A DNA stretch of 64,000 nucleotides from Bacillota bacterium (GCA_023423045.1 JAFAGA010000024.1:86092-150091); one strand, 5' to 3'. Positions 51,689 to 60,371 are shown, counted from the stretch's first letter. Notes: generated by a model not told the origin, from the letters alone. A program made the numbers and translations.

Positions 51689-52582
51689 ATGAAGACATTT
51701 TTCTATAATATAGGATACTTTATCCTTGAGGCATTACGGACGATTCGCTTCAGTGCTCTGTCTAATTTCTTTTCCGTAATCGGAACCGGACTGATACTGT
51801 TTCTTCTTGGAATTGTATTGATTGGCTGGTCCGTGGGAGATAAAATCGTGCAGACACTGGAGCAGGAAGCAGAAGTCAGTGCCTACGTTACGGATGCCGC
51901 TGATTCTGCATTGATCGAGAGGATGAAGGAGAGAATCAGCGAAATTAACGGAGTATTGGAGGTCACATTTATCCCGAAGGAGCAGGCGAAATCCCAGATG
52001 GAGAGGCTCCTGGGAGATGAGGCGGGGATATTGGAGCTGTTTGATGAGAATCCCTTTGAGGAATTCCTGGAAATCAGGATTCAACTGGAACGCATGGATG
52101 AAGTGATTACCAGCTTGAAGCAGCTCCCGGGAATTGATTATGTAAGAGATAACCGTGAGGTTTTGGAGCAGATACGAAGGATTACGGAAGGGCTGAAGCT
52201 GGGTGGAGCATTTATTATACTTGCCGTCGGCATAACGACACTGATTATCATCTCCCATATGATACGCCAGGGTATCTACAATAACCGTGAACAGATCAGG
52301 ACACTCCGTCTTCTTGGTGCACCCGGAGGATTTATCGGTTTTCCCTTCATTATTGCGGGGACCTTTATGACATTCCTCGGAGGATTGTTTGCGAGCCTTG
52401 CATTGTATCTGCTATTGCAGGAGGGATACCGGCAGCTTGGCAGTGCGATTCCGTTCATCCCCCTGCCGGAAAAGAAGCTGCTGCAGGAGACCGTTAATAC
52501 ATTTTTACTGGCCGTCAGTGCCGCGTTGGGATTGCTGGGCAGCCTGTTTGGATTGGGAAGCATGAAAAAGGACAAGGGTTGA
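51689..52582 (+). CDS. ftsX: Cell division protein FtsX
   Basis: A 297-residue permease-like protein with one N-terminal helix (about 25-47), a first extracellular loop (48-165) rich in acidic residues (EVSAYVTDAADSALIERMKERI, NPFEEFLEIRIQ), and three C-terminal helices (about 172-192, 218-243, 268-290). The segment ILAVGITTLIIISHMIRQGIYNNREQIRTLRLLGAPGGFI is the conserved FtsX region. The RBS GGAGGTAACG lies just before the ATG at 51689; an upstream ATG at 51677 overlaps it. It is 46 bases after ftsE. The loop should bind the secreted coiled-coil partner. Confidence 0.93.
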   Translation: MKTFFYNIGYFILEALRTIRFSALSNFFSVIGTGLILFLLGIVLIGWSVGDKIVQTLEQEAEVSAYVTDAADSALIERMKERISEINGVLEVTFIPKEQAKSQMERLLGDEAGILELFDENPFEEFLEIRIQLERMDEVITSLKQLPGIDYVRDNREVLEQIRRITEGLKLGGAFIILAVGITTLIIISHMIRQGIYNNREQIRTLRLLGAPGGFIGFPFIIAGTFMTFLGGLFASLALYLLLQEGYRQLGSAIPFIPLPEKKLLQETVNTFLLAVSAALGLLGSLFGLGSMKKDKG

Positions 52583-52595
52583 TTACATAAGAGTA

Positions 52596-52617
52596 CAACC
52601 TCTTATAATAGAGGTTG
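52596..52617. promoter_or_regulatory. Perfect palindrome with TATAAT centre
   Basis: CAACCTCT-TATAAT-AGAGGTTG is a perfect inverted repeat around a TATAAT box, 22 bases before the ATG region of the threonine aldolase gene. It could be a promoter with an operator built around its -10 box, or the end hairpin of the ftsEX operon. A -35 candidate TTGATT is 19 bases upstream. Confidence 0.5.
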
Positions 52618-52639
52618 ATACTTAACAGGAGGAAGAACA

Positions 52640-53665
52640 ATGATATATTTTACCAATGACTATAGTGAGGGAGCGCACCCCAAAATATTAGAGAAGATGA
52701 TGGAAGCAAATCTGGAGCAGAATACCGGTTATGGAATGGATGTACACAGTGACCGGGCAAGAGCCTATATTAAAAGAGAGCTGCAAAAGGAGGAAGTAGA
52801 TATCCACTTCATTCCGGGAGGGACACAGACCAATCTCCTGGCGGTTTCTTCCTTTCTGAGACCTCACCAGTGTGTCATTGCAGCAGATACAGGACATGTG
52901 AATGTTCATGAAACCGGAGCAATTGAAGCAACCGGCCATAAGGTGGTAACCGTGCCTCACAGGGATGGAAAACTGACCCCGGAAGGGATTAAGGAAGTAC
53001 TGAAGAGCCATGCCGGAGAGCATATGGTACAGCCGAAGCTGGTGTATCTCTCCGATACTACCGAGCTTGGTACCATTTACACGAAGCAGGAGCTGATGGC
53101 AATCCGCGAACTGTGCCAGGAAGAGAAGCTGCTGCTGTTTTTGGATGGAGCACGTCTGGGAAGTGCCCTGACCAGTAAGGATAATGATCTCACATTGAAA
53201 GACATTGCTGAGCTGACAGATGCGTTCTATATCGGAGGCACTAAGAACGGAGCACTCCTGGGAGAAGCGCTGGTTATCTGCCGACAGGAGTTAAAGGAGG
53301 ATTTCCGCTATTTCATAAAACAGCGGGGAGCGATGACAGCTAAGGGTTTTGTTCTCGGGCTGCAGTTTGAGGTTCTCTTCCGGGAACAGCTATTCTTTGA
53401 ATTGGGAGCCCATGCCAACCGCATGGCGGAAAAGCTGGCAGCAGCCATTGCAAAACAGGGCTTTTCCTTCTATACTCCGGTATGCTCAAATCAGTTATTT
53501 CCTGTTCTGCCGGATGAGCTGATTGACAGGATGGCGCAGGAATTCGGTTTTTTGGTGCAGGAAGTATTGGATGAGGGACATAGTGTAATCCGCCTGGTTA
53601 CCTCCTGGGCAACTCCGGAGAGCAATGTGGACAAGCTGATCGGATTTTTTGAGAATATTGATTAA
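52640..53665 (+). CDS. Threonine aldolase family PLP enzyme
   Basis: A 341-residue fold-type I PLP enzyme of the low-specificity L-threonine aldolase/beta-eliminating lyase family. Landmarks are NDYSEGAHPKILEKM at the start, the FIPGGTQTN PLP-phosphate site, LVYLSDTTELGTIY, the aspartate in LFLDGARLGSAL and the Schiff-base lysine in YIGGTKNGALLGEAL. It would cleave threonine or allo-threonine to glycine and acetaldehyde; TELGT in place of TExGG is a small variation. AGGAGGAAG lies seven bases before the ATG. No glycine-related genes are next to it. Confidence 0.92.
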   Translation: MIYFTNDYSEGAHPKILEKMMEANLEQNTGYGMDVHSDRARAYIKRELQKEEVDIHFIPGGTQTNLLAVSSFLRPHQCVIAADTGHVNVHETGAIEATGHKVVTVPHRDGKLTPEGIKEVLKSHAGEHMVQPKLVYLSDTTELGTIYTKQELMAIRELCQEEKLLLFLDGARLGSALTSKDNDLTLKDIAELTDAFYIGGTKNGALLGEALVICRQELKEDFRYFIKQRGAMTAKGFVLGLQFEVLFREQLFFELGAHANRMAEKLAAAIAKQGFSFYTPVCSNQLFPVLPDELIDRMAQEFGFLVQEVLDEGHSVIRLVTSWATPESNVDKLIGFFENID

Positions 53666-53794
53666 GATGACAAAGATATCGGACTGATATTCTGTCGCAG
53701 GAGATTGAAGGGCTTGTTTTCCAAAGGATTTTTTGTAACAGAATGTGTTCTGTGGATTTTATGGCATTTTAACTAAACATTAGGAGAATATGGA

Positions 53795-54982
53795 ATGTTG
53801 ACTAGGAGAAATCAGAAAAACGGAGATGAATTATCCATCCTGGGTTTTGGATGCATGCGTTTTCCCATGAAGGGAACGGGAATTGATGAACCAAGGTCCA
53901 TCGCCTTAATCCGATCCGCCATTGATCAGGGAGTTAATTATTTTGATACTGCCTATTTCTATCACGGGGGAAAGAGTGAATCCCTTCTGGGTGAGGCATT
54001 GACCGGAGGCTATCGCAGTAAGGTGAAGATTGCTACCAAACTGCCGCCCTTTATGGTCAGCAAGCTGGAGGGGGCCAAGAAAATATTCGAAACACAGCGT
54101 ACCAAGCTGAAGACGGATTATATTGATTATTATCTGCTTCATATGATGTCCGATAAGGCGACACTGGACCGGATGGTCCAAATCGGCGTTATGGAATGGC
54201 TGGAGAAGCTGAAGGAGGAAGGCAGTATCCTCAATATCGGATTTTCCTTTCACGGAGGAAAAGCAGATTTTGAACAGCTTCTGACTGCATATCCTTGGGA
54301 CTTTTGCCAGATTCAATATAACTATCTGGATGAGAACAACCAGGCAACAAAGTCAGGCCTTGAACTGGCCGGTTCCATGGGAATACCGGTTATTATTATG
54401 GAGCCGCTGCGCGGCGGGAAGCTGGTAAATAATCTTCCGGAGCAGGTGGTCAAGACTTTCCGGGATTACGATGAGAAGCGAACTCCCGTGGACTGGGCTC
54501 TGCGCTGGATATGGAATCACCCCCAGGTAACAGTGGTTTTGTCAGGTATGAGCGATGAACAGCAGCTGGCCGAGAACATGCATATTGCTTCTACGGCAAG
54601 AGCGAATTCCTTTTCTTTCGAAGAGTTGGAAGTATTTGAACGGGTGAAGAAAGTTATGCTGGAGAAGACAAAGGTTCCGTGCACCGGCTGTGCTTATTGT
54701 ATGCCCTGTCCTTATGGTGTTAATATTCCGGGATGTTTTTCTGTCTACAATGATAAATATCTGCTGAATATAAGGAATTACCGGTGGAAGTATCTGCAGG
54801 TCCTGGGAGTCACTTCGAAGAAGCCTGCCTATGCGTCCCTTTGTACGGAATGCGGGAAGTGCGAGCGCCATTGCCCTCAGAATATTCCGATCCGTCAGGA
54901 ATTAAAGGTGGTCAAGAAGGAAATGGAAGGCATTCTGTTTAACCCTTTTGTTAAGATTGCCAGGAGGATGATGAGGGTATAG
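53795..54982 (+). CDS. Aldo/keto reductase with C-terminal 4Fe-4S domain
   Basis: A 395-residue protein. Residues 1-275 form an aldo/keto reductase barrel (LGFGCMRFPMKG, the catalytic Asp/Tyr in NYFDTAYFYHGG, TKLPP, DYYLLHMM and IGFSFHG). Residues 288-370 carry two ferredoxin-type clusters, CTGCAYCMPCPYGVNIP and CTECGKCERHCPQNI. This is a widespread anaerobe family that probably uses reduced ferredoxin or NAD(P)H on an unknown carbonyl substrate. AGGAG lies eight bases before the ATG. It stands alone ahead of a 96-bp duplicated repeat. Confidence 0.92.
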   Translation: MLTRRNQKNGDELSILGFGCMRFPMKGTGIDEPRSIALIRSAIDQGVNYFDTAYFYHGGKSESLLGEALTGGYRSKVKIATKLPPFMVSKLEGAKKIFETQRTKLKTDYIDYYLLHMMSDKATLDRMVQIGVMEWLEKLKEEGSILNIGFSFHGGKADFEQLLTAYPWDFCQIQYNYLDENNQATKSGLELAGSMGIPVIIMEPLRGGKLVNNLPEQVVKTFRDYDEKRTPVDWALRWIWNHPQVTVVLSGMSDEQQLAENMHIASTARANSFSFEELEVFERVKKVMLEKTKVPCTGCAYCMPCPYGVNIPGCFSVYNDKYLLNIRNYRWKYLQVLGVTSKKPAYASLCTECGKCERHCPQNIPIRQELKVVKKEMEGILFNPFVKIARRMMRV

Positions 54983-54985
54983 AAA

Positions 54986-55177
54986 TTATCAGAGTTGTAC
55001 TTTATCTTCTGATAAAAGGTGCTGTTCTTGAGCCGTGCATCTCGATTACAGGAACATGAATTTCGTTCCTGTAATATAAGTTATCAGAAGTTGTACTTCA
55101 ACTGCTGATAAAAGGTGCCGTACTTGCGCCGTGCATCTCGATTACAGGAACATGAATTTCGTTCCTGTAATATACAA
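54986..55177 (+). repeat. Tandem pair of 96-bp double-hairpin repeats
   Basis: Two units 96 bp apart (landmark GATAAAAGGTGC at 55011 and 55107). Each contains hairpin one, ATCAG-AGTTG...CAACT-CTGAT, and hairpin two, ATTACAGGAAC-ATGAATTTC-GTTCCTGTAAT. The second hairpin with the preceding CCGTGCATCTCG is identical in both units; differences cluster in the first hairpin loop and linker. It lies right after the aldo/keto reductase stop. Downstream to 55381 I see only a promoter-like TATAATGAAAAG near 55280. Confidence 0.85.
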
Positions 55178-55381
55178 CCTACACTGATATCTAGTATTTT
55201 GGAACTATACTGATACTGATGCAGTAGATTTAGAGCTTTGGAACGAAGTGCTGTATAGCAGAGCCACCTGTAATTATGTTATAATGAAAAGTAATATGGA
55301 AACTTGTTTTGTGTTCAGGCCAAGTATCATTAGTTACGAAAAATTACATAGGAGAAATACCGTAGGGTATAGGTGGGAATC

Positions 55382-56728
55382 ATGAAGAAGAATCGGCAGA
55401 GGACAATTTATATTTTTATTGGTCTGTTTTCTTTAGTTGTTAGTTTGATATGGACATATCAGAGTTTCAAAACTAATTCCGCTATGATTACTTATTTAGT
55501 CAACACATTAATCATCCTTCTACTTGTCAGTTTGTTGCTTCATAAGAACAATAAAATTAAGATGGCTGTAGATCACAGCAATTATATGGAATGGATTACG
55601 GACGGCAATATAGATAATTGCAGCAGGCTCAGCGTAAGCATCAAATCTCTGCAGGATTTGGTTCGTCTGGCAATTGATCTTGATACGAGGGTAATTCATG
55701 ATTCAAAGCTGGGTAAGTATTTTGTTCTGACAGAGGATATGACCTATATCCATGATCCGAGCCTGGTAAATTCTATGCTGGATGATAAACAGCAGTTGGG
55801 GAGAATCCTGATCGAACAAGGCTTGCTCCAGGCTGATGAGCTGGAGACCGGATTGTATTACCAGAAAAAAATCGGCTGCAAATTAGGGGAAAGTCTGCTG
55901 GCATTAGGATTTATCGATGAGAGCATACTCTATAGTACCCTTGCAGCTCAGCAGAATATAGCTTATTATGAGCTGGATTCGAAAAAGGAATATAAGGATA
56001 CCGGCTGGACTTCCAAGCTGAACATCTATAAGGCCAGAGCACTGCAGGTGCTGCCCTTGGGATATCGTTCCGACGGAATGCTGGTTATTGCATGCGGAGA
56101 TGTCTCTAAGCCAGGAGTTTCTCAGGTACTGCGGGAAATCTTTGGTGAGGAGATCTATATCATCGCGGCAAGACCATTAAAAATACATGAAATTCTTGAT
56201 AAAATGGATATGCAGGCGAAAGAAAACAGCGGACTTGCCCAGCTTCGAAAAGAGCATAGGGTCGAAGCTTATGAACGCCTGTCGGAAAGGGAATGGGAAC
56301 AGTTTGTCGCAGCATATTATGACGGGAGAATGGATACCAGTCTATTTGTCAAGGCTTGCGGTTTAGTGGATCCGATTCAGCTGATCCAGGTTCCCAATAA
56401 GGAGATTATTATCAGCTGGCTCACCGGAAAGGGCTTTATTAACGGTCAGATCGCCAACTTAATTAAGACCTTTGAACGAATCAGCGCTTCCCAGGATAAA
56501 AGCCAGCGTAATAAAAAGGTGATTCCGGATTTGATGGAGTTGCTCACGGAAGCGCATTATATTACCCGTGCAGAGGCTGAGTGGGCAATTGGTAAGTCCC
56601 AGCAGATAGGCTGGCCGATTCGCCAGATACTGGTGGAAGATTACATGGTCGCTCCGGACACCATCGAATATGCGTCGCTGATCCTGGATACGGTGAAAAG
56701 TGTTATACATAAGGCGAAAATATACTAA
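55382..56728 (+). CDS. Membrane protein with MshEN (c-di-GMP-binding type) domain
   Basis: A 448-residue protein with two N-terminal transmembrane helices (about 9-27 and 35-54) and a cytoplasmic body. Residues 138-161 (QLGRILIEQGLLQADELETG and on) and 167-190 (KLGESLLALGFIDESILYST and on) are two 24-residue motifs separated by exactly five residues, the layout of MshEN/T2SSE_N c-di-GMP-binding domains. A degenerate second pair is near the C-terminus (MELLTEAHYITRAEAEWAIG and IRQILVEDYMVAPDTIEYA). There is no ATPase or glycosyltransferase domain. GTG at 55373 is in frame, but AGGTGG is better placed for the ATG at 55382. A role as c-di-GMP-responsive membrane effector is inference. Confidence 0.82.
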   Translation: MKKNRQRTIYIFIGLFSLVVSLIWTYQSFKTNSAMITYLVNTLIILLLVSLLLHKNNKIKMAVDHSNYMEWITDGNIDNCSRLSVSIKSLQDLVRLAIDLDTRVIHDSKLGKYFVLTEDMTYIHDPSLVNSMLDDKQQLGRILIEQGLLQADELETGLYYQKKIGCKLGESLLALGFIDESILYSTLAAQQNIAYYELDSKKEYKDTGWTSKLNIYKARALQVLPLGYRSDGMLVIACGDVSKPGVSQVLREIFGEEIYIIAARPLKIHEILDKMDMQAKENSGLAQLRKEHRVEAYERLSEREWEQFVAAYYDGRMDTSLFVKACGLVDPIQLIQVPNKEIIISWLTGKGFINGQIANLIKTFERISASQDKSQRNKKVIPDLMELLTEAHYITRAEAEWAIGKSQQIGWPIRQILVEDYMVAPDTIEYASLILDTVKSVIHKAKIY

Positions 56729-56778
56729 TTGAGTATCGGAACCAGGGATGCAATATATACATAAGAAAATGATCCGCT

Positions 56779-57210
56779 TTATATTTCATGGATAATAGCA
56801 TATTCCTGCAATTGCTCCAACAGCATCGTAAAGCCGGAGTCGTTGACAGGAGCAGTGAGAATGTGCAGTTCCGTCCCGTAATGCTCGGAAGAAAAAACAT
56901 TTTCCAGAAAGATCGAGAAAAAGGGTGTCATTTTATTGGCCACCCTGGCATTCACTGGTTTTTGTGTATGATGCAGCATGTTGAGGAAGCGATCATCTAT
57001 TGTACCTTCGATGATGGTTCCATATTCCCAGTCAGCCTGTTTTTTTCTGCCGTATTGTAGTGCGGCATTGATTTCTTCTGTTTCTTCCCTCCAGCAATGG
57101 ATTTCGAAGGTTTGGCCAATTACAGCGAAGGATGTAATTACTTTTTTCCAAATATGATTATCCGCAAGCGAGGGATCTATTATTTCTATCGATAATGATC
57201 TGGTATTCAT
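56779..57210 (-). CDS. Unknown cytoplasmic protein
   Basis: A 143-residue protein with no family that I recognise. AAGGAGAAG is well spaced before the ATG at 57208-57210, and composition is that of a normal soluble alpha/beta protein (VITSFAVIGQTFEIHCWREE, YGRKKQADWEYGTIIEGTIDD). It has no signal peptide or membrane helix. It converges with the MshEN gene and diverges from the radical SAM gene. Function cannot be proposed. Confidence 0.7.
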   Translation of the reverse strand: MNTRSLSIEIIDPSLADNHIWKKVITSFAVIGQTFEIHCWREETEEINAALQYGRKKQADWEYGTIIEGTIDDRFLNMLHHTQKPVNARVANKMTPFFSIFLENVFSSEHYGTELHILTAPVNDSGFTMLLEQLQEYAIIHEI

Positions 57211-57421
57211 AGAAAACTTCTCCTTAATTCAAGATTAAAAGTCGAATGATATCTATCGATATTATACTATATTGCTGCAGCCTTTTCTATAAACAATGAT
57301 CCGGTGAAATAAGATGAGATTTCTGTCATATGAGATGAGCATTCTATTTATATGAATTTATGAATTCTGCTGGATCACACCAGAGAGGGTCATAGGAAAA
57401 GACTGGATATTCTCTCTATCC

Positions 57422-57480
57422 ATCAAGGTTCTATCTATCAAAGTTCTATCTATTAAAGTCCTATTTATTAAAGAGTTCTT
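57422..57480 (+). repeat. Four 15-bp tandem repeats
   Basis: ATCAAGGTTCTATCT, ATCAAAGTTCTATCT, ATTAAAGTCCTATTT and ATTAAAGAGTTCTTC follow one another without spacers. The array lies in the leader region of the radical SAM gene. The rest of 57211-57571 is AT-rich and holds nothing that I recognise. Confidence 0.75.
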
Positions 57481-57571
57481 CTTTTTATCCGTTGTAATTC
57501 TGCACTATGTAATGTACAATAAATTGAAATTAAAGGTTATATCGAAGAAAGGTTATGTCGAAGGAAGAATT

Positions 57572-58474
57572 ATGTCGTGGGAGTTATTAAAGGATTGCAT
57601 CCTGTGTCCAAGAGAATGCCATGTGGATCGGACAAGGGGGCAGAGGGGTTATTGCAGAGTGGGTGAGGAGCTAATTGTCGCGAGAGCGGCTCTCCATCTG
57701 TGGGAGGAACCGTGTATCTCCGGTGAAGAGGGCTCAGGGACCGTATTCTTCTCCGGCTGTTCGCTGGGCTGCGTCTACTGCCAGAACGTGAATATAGCCA
57801 GGGGAGTGGCAGGAAAAATAATAACGGTGGAGCGGCTATCCGAAATATTTTTGGAGCTCTCGCAAAAGGGTGCGAATAATGTAAATCTGGTCACGCCCAG
57901 CCACTACATTCCTCAGATTATGGATGCGATATTGAAGGCACGGTCAAAGGGGTTCTCCCTTCCTGTAGTTTATAACAGCAGTGCATATGAGAAGGCAGAG
58001 ACAATACGCTTGCTGGAGGGATATATTGATATCTATCTGCCGGACATGAAATATTATGATTCCCGGTCCGCAGCCAGATATTCCAATTGCGGGGATTATT
58101 TTACCCATGCCTCTGAAGCGATTGCTGAGATGGTGCGCCAAGTAGGTTTCCCGGAATTTGATGAAAGGGGGATCATGAAGCGCGGAGTGATTGTAAGACA
58201 TCTTCTGCTGCCGGGGCATATTGCTGATTCCAAAAAGATAATAGAATATTTATACCATACCTATGGAAATACAATATACATCAGTATCATGAATCAATAT
58301 ACGCCATTATCGGCGATGTCTGAATATCCTGAGATAAACCGTCGTGTTGCGGAGGAGGAGTACGAGGAATTAGTTGATTATGCAATTGATTTGGGTGTTG
58401 AAAATGGCTTCATCCAGGAGGGTGAAACCGCATCCGAAAGCTTTATACCGGAGTTCAATGGAGAAGGAGTATAA
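57572..58474 (+). CDS. Radical SAM protein, PflA-like (PflX group)
   Basis: A 300-residue radical SAM enzyme. The N-terminus carries a cysteine set CILCPRECHVDRTRGQRGYC typical of this uncharacterised group; the SAM-cluster motif is CSLGCVYCQN (CxxxCxxC), and the fold continues with NVNLVTPSHYIPQI, PVVYNSSAYE and DIYLPDMKYYD. It resembles pyruvate formate-lyase activases but no glycyl-radical enzyme gene is adjacent, so the target is unknown. GAAGGAAG supports the ATG at 57572; the frame is open to an ATG at 57512 without a clear site. The next gene, rlmD, starts four bases after the stop, suggesting one transcript. Confidence 0.87.
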   Translation: MSWELLKDCILCPRECHVDRTRGQRGYCRVGEELIVARAALHLWEEPCISGEEGSGTVFFSGCSLGCVYCQNVNIARGVAGKIITVERLSEIFLELSQKGANNVNLVTPSHYIPQIMDAILKARSKGFSLPVVYNSSAYEKAETIRLLEGYIDIYLPDMKYYDSRSAARYSNCGDYFTHASEAIAEMVRQVGFPEFDERGIMKRGVIVRHLLLPGHIADSKKIIEYLYHTYGNTIYISIMNQYTPLSAMSEYPEINRRVAEEEYEELVDYAIDLGVENGFIQEGETASESFIPEFNGEGV

Positions 58475-58478
58475 CTGA

Positions 58479-60107
58479 ATGCAAAAGGGAAATAGATCAA
58501 AGAAACATAACGGTGCAAAAGCAGCAGAAGGAAGTAAGATAAAAGAGAGCACTGCAGTGAGCAGGACGGATTATCAAAAAGCAAACAGACGAAGAGATGA
58601 ATATGAGAATTATGAGGATTTCGAGGATTTCAACGCTTTTGCAAAAGCGACAGGATGGAAAAAATCCGCCAGCAAGACACCTGATAATATAGGGGACAGG
58701 AACCGTCAAAAGTCTCAGACAAGAAAGGTACCTTCGAAAACTGGGGTACAGGGAGTTCAGTTGAGAGCCGGAGAAAACGGATTGAAACCGGCAGGAAAAA
58801 ATCAGGGAGGCAAACGGGAGAAGACCGATCAGCGGTTTGGGAAGAAACAGACCCTTCAGGAGCAAGGTGCGCATACAAGGAAAAGGGCTGACCGCGGAGG
58901 AGCACAAAAGCAATCCCATACGAGTGGACAACCGATGACAGCCAGAGGGAAGAAGGGAACCTGCATTTATCAGAGAACCTGCGGCGGCTGCAATATTCAG
59001 CATGTGAGTTATGAGGAGCATCTGGCGGAGAAGCAAAAAGAAGTTGAAAAGCTGTTAAAAGGATATGGCAAAGTGGAGCCTATTGTAGGAATGGAGCGTC
59101 CTGACCACTACCGGCATAAGGTACATGTAGTATTTGATCATGACAGGAAAGGAAATCCTATTTCAGGGGTATATGAGGAGGGAACTCATCGTGTGATAGC
59201 GATAGAGCGCTGCCTCATTCATAATGAGAAAGCAGATGCTATCATAGCCACGATCCGGGGCATGTTGAAGTCCTTTAAAATTCTGACTTATGACGAGGAT
59301 TCAGGCTATGGCCTGCTTCGTCATGTGCTGATTCGCAGCGGGTACCACAGCGGAGAGATTATGGTAGTGCTGGTTCTTGCATCTCCGATTATGCCCTCAA
59401 AAAATAATTTTGTAAAGGCTCTTCGCAAGGAGCACCCGGAGATAACTACAATTGTTCTTAATGTGAATGATAAGCAGACCAGCATGGTGCTGGGAGAGAA
59501 GGAGCAGGTGATCTATGGCAAAGGCTTCATAGAAGACAGTCTTTGCGGAAAGGTCTTTCGAATTTCACCGAAATCCTTCTATCAGGTAAATCCCAGCCAG
59601 ACCGAGATATTGTATAAGAAGGCAATTGATCTGGCGGGCTTAACCGGTAACGAGACAGTTATAGATGCCTATTGCGGTACCGGAACCATTGGATTGATTG
59701 CAGCAGATTATGCCAAAAGAGTGATTGGAGTTGAGTTAAATAAAGACGCGGTCCGGGATGCGGTAGTAAATGCGAAGCGTAATAATGCAAAGAATATTGA
59801 ATTCTACCAGAATGATGCAGGGGTCTTTATGAAGCAGATGGTGGGTAAGGGTGAAACGGCAGATGTTGTATTTATGGATCCTCCGAGAGCAGGAAGTACC
59901 CCAGAGTTTTTGGAAGCGGTAGCGGCTCTTGAGCCAAAAAAGGTGGTGTATATCTCCTGTAATCCGGTGACTCTGGCGCGGGATTTGGAGCAGCTGACGA
60001 AGAAGGGGTATAAGGTAAAGGATGTTATACCGGTAGATATGTTTCCTTGGACGACACATGTTGAAGTGATAATATTGATGACGAATTGTGATAAAAGCGA
60101 AAAATAG
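58479..60107 (+). CDS. rlmD: 23S rRNA (uracil-5-)-methyltransferase RlmD-like
   Basis: A 542-residue RNA m5U methyltransferase. The catalytic part from about residue 165 shows cluster ligands CIYQRTCGGCNIQH and the later CLIH, substrate loops SPKSFYQVNPSQTE, the SAM site VIDAYCGTGTIGL and the nucleophile in SCNPVTLARDL. Instead of the usual N-terminal TRAM domain, residues 1-163 are a low-complexity, Lys/Arg/Gly/Gln-rich extension that is probably disordered and may bind RNA. The assignment to U1939 is by family; related enzymes methylate U747/U1939 or tRNA. AAGGAG precedes the ATG. It is followed by a strong terminator. Confidence 0.88.
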   Translation: MQKGNRSKKHNGAKAAEGSKIKESTAVSRTDYQKANRRRDEYENYEDFEDFNAFAKATGWKKSASKTPDNIGDRNRQKSQTRKVPSKTGVQGVQLRAGENGLKPAGKNQGGKREKTDQRFGKKQTLQEQGAHTRKRADRGGAQKQSHTSGQPMTARGKKGTCIYQRTCGGCNIQHVSYEEHLAEKQKEVEKLLKGYGKVEPIVGMERPDHYRHKVHVVFDHDRKGNPISGVYEEGTHRVIAIERCLIHNEKADAIIATIRGMLKSFKILTYDEDSGYGLLRHVLIRSGYHSGEIMVVLVLASPIMPSKNNFVKALRKEHPEITTIVLNVNDKQTSMVLGEKEQVIYGKGFIEDSLCGKVFRISPKSFYQVNPSQTEILYKKAIDLAGLTGNETVIDAYCGTGTIGLIAADYAKRVIGVELNKDAVRDAVVNAKRNNAKNIEFYQNDAGVFMKQMVGKGETADVVFMDPPRAGSTPEFLEAVAALEPKKVVYISCNPVTLARDLEQLTKKGYKVKDVIPVDMFPWTTHVEVIILMTNCDKSEK

Positions 60108-60152
60108 AGGGGTATGACCACAAGATGTTGTGGTTTTGAGAACGAAAATGGA

Positions 60153-60197
60153 CCGAAAATGGGCATGAAAAGTGCAAGTTTCGGCCCATTTTTTTAC
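60153..60197 (+). terminator. Rho-independent terminator after rlmD
   Basis: AAAATGGGC at 60156-60164 pairs with GCCCATTTT at 60184-60192, followed by TTTT; a CCGAAA/TTTCGG alternative stem overlaps it. Confidence 0.85.
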
Positions 60198-60285
60198 CGT
60201 TTATATAGATGACAAAGAACGATTTGGGTGATATCACCTACTCAAATGGATTTTTAATACAAATAATTGTGTCTTAGGTTTGTCC

Positions 60286-60350
60286 GCTATGGGCGATCCT
60301 TATTGGTACAGGTCGTTCCGAAGGATAGAATGGAAAGATTTAACGCCCTC
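60286..60350 (+). other. Possible structured RNA segment
   Basis: GGGC pairs with GCCC across about 60 bases, and within it ATCCTT pairs with AAGGAT around a short loop. I match it to no known riboswitch. It lies 20 bases before a small ORF with a strong ribosome site. Confidence 0.3.
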
Positions 60351-60371
60351 GGTAAAAAGGGGAGGCTTTAT

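Noticed and set aside
57422..57480. CRISPR array
   Set aside because: Repeats are 15 bp, directly adjacent and without spacers; no cas genes are present.
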